Shown here: positions 38,548 through 39,008 of the stretch, piece after piece | Position numbering within the stretch: the stretch's first letter is position 1 | Layout of the letters: every line of letters starts with the position of its first letter | DNA from: Pseudomonadota bacterium | GTDB lineage: Bacteria > Pseudomonadota > Alphaproteobacteria > Acetobacterales > Acetobacteraceae | Assembly (NCBI GenBank): GCA_021808315.1 | Contig: JAKBBY010000008.1 | Coordinates: 1 to 39,008, forward strand | Length of the DNA stretch: 39,008 nucleotides | Direction: 5' to 3' | Notes under the pieces: model-generated | Told to the model about the DNA's origin: nothing | Database searches by the model: none | The model's input: only the letters and a program-made list of their open reading frames with translations | Program-made: the position numbers and the translations under genes

Positions 38548-39008
38548 GCGGCGTGCGGCAGCGAAGCGCGCTTGTCTAGTGCGCGTTGGGGCAGCCGGTC
38601 GAGCGGGAACACTTTCGCGGTATTCAGCAGCCAATCCGGATCGAACGCCGATTTCACCGCCCGCTGCACATCAAGCTCGATCTCGGTAAATTGCACATTC
38701 ATCAAATCGCGCTTTTCCACCCCCACCCCATGCTCGCCGGTCAGGCAACCGCCGACCTCAACACAAAGTCGCAAAATATCGGCGCCAAACGCCTCGGCCT
38801 TTTGCATCTGCCCCGGCTGATTGGCATCGAACATGATCAAAGGATGCAAATTGCCATCGCCCGCATGAAAAATATTAGCGACCTTCAACCCATAATCCGC
38901 ACTCAGCGCCTCAATCCGCGCCAAAACCTGCGGCAAGGTGCTGGTCGGGATCGTCCCATCCATACATAAATAATCGGGGCTGATCCGCCCAATCGCGCCA
39001 AAAGCGCC
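38544..39008 (-). CDS. glcD: Glycolate oxidase subunit GlcD, C-terminal part (5' end lies outside the window)
   Basis: VANIFHAGDGNLHPLIMFD, GGCLTGEHGVGVEKRDLM, VKSAFDPDWLLNTAKVFP. Frame stays open to the window edge (RISPDYLCMDGTIPTSTLP). Confidence 0.93.
   Translation of the reverse strand, partial: GAFGAIGRISPDYLCMDGTIPTSTLPQVLARIEALSADYGLKVANIFHAGDGNLHPLIMFDANQPGQMQKAEAFGADILRLCVEVGGCLTGEHGVGVEKRDLMNVQFTEIELDVQRAVKSAFDPDWLLNTAKVFPLDRLPQRALDKRASLPHAA

Noticed and set aside
1-39008. CRISPR arrays, tRNA/rRNA genes, IS elements, prophage, toxin-antitoxin or canonical defence genes
   Set aside because: No regularly spaced repeats, tRNA cloverleaf, transposase/integrase or phage motifs seen. 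addAB is housekeeping recombination, and the XRE gene has no adjacent toxin-like partner.

Overview
The 39 kb window looks like compact, GC-rich alphaproteobacterial chromosome, probably Acetobacteraceae/Rhodospirillales-like; the lineage call is inferred from gene content only. I found no rRNA, tRNA, transposase, integrase or CRISPR array. Main modules, left to right: (1) N-acetylmuramoyl-L-alanine amidase, a tiny HiPIP-like Fe-S protein and a class B PBP in one tight operon; (2) hopanoid/squalene genes hpnA-B-C-D-E on the minus strand; (3) tsaE-addB-addA; (4) a TrxR-like ferredoxin-NADP reductase plus a CPBP protease; (5) mucR divergent from a TusA-like gene; (6) an MFS transporter and a DUF2889 protein; (7) a partial Tad/Flp locus (cpaB, cpaE/tadZ, cpaF/tadA, tadB, tadC) with no secretin or pilin gene in the window; (8) a PfkB kinase, bactofilin, lipoprotein, gshB and DUF2177 gene; (9) a His/Ala-rich small protein and a long-form NADP isocitrate dehydrogenase; (10) a Roadblock/LC7 protein divergent from a coupled pair encoding an acidic Pro/Glu/Ala-rich protein and a Cache-HAMP transmembrane sensor with no output domain; (11) an XRE regulator and glcDEF. 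The best candidate for an undescribed system is module 10, a sensor-scaffold-Roadblock set with no kinase, MCP signalling domain or GTPase nearby. The amidase/HiPIP/PBP operon comes second. All family calls were made by eye from motifs; no database search was run.
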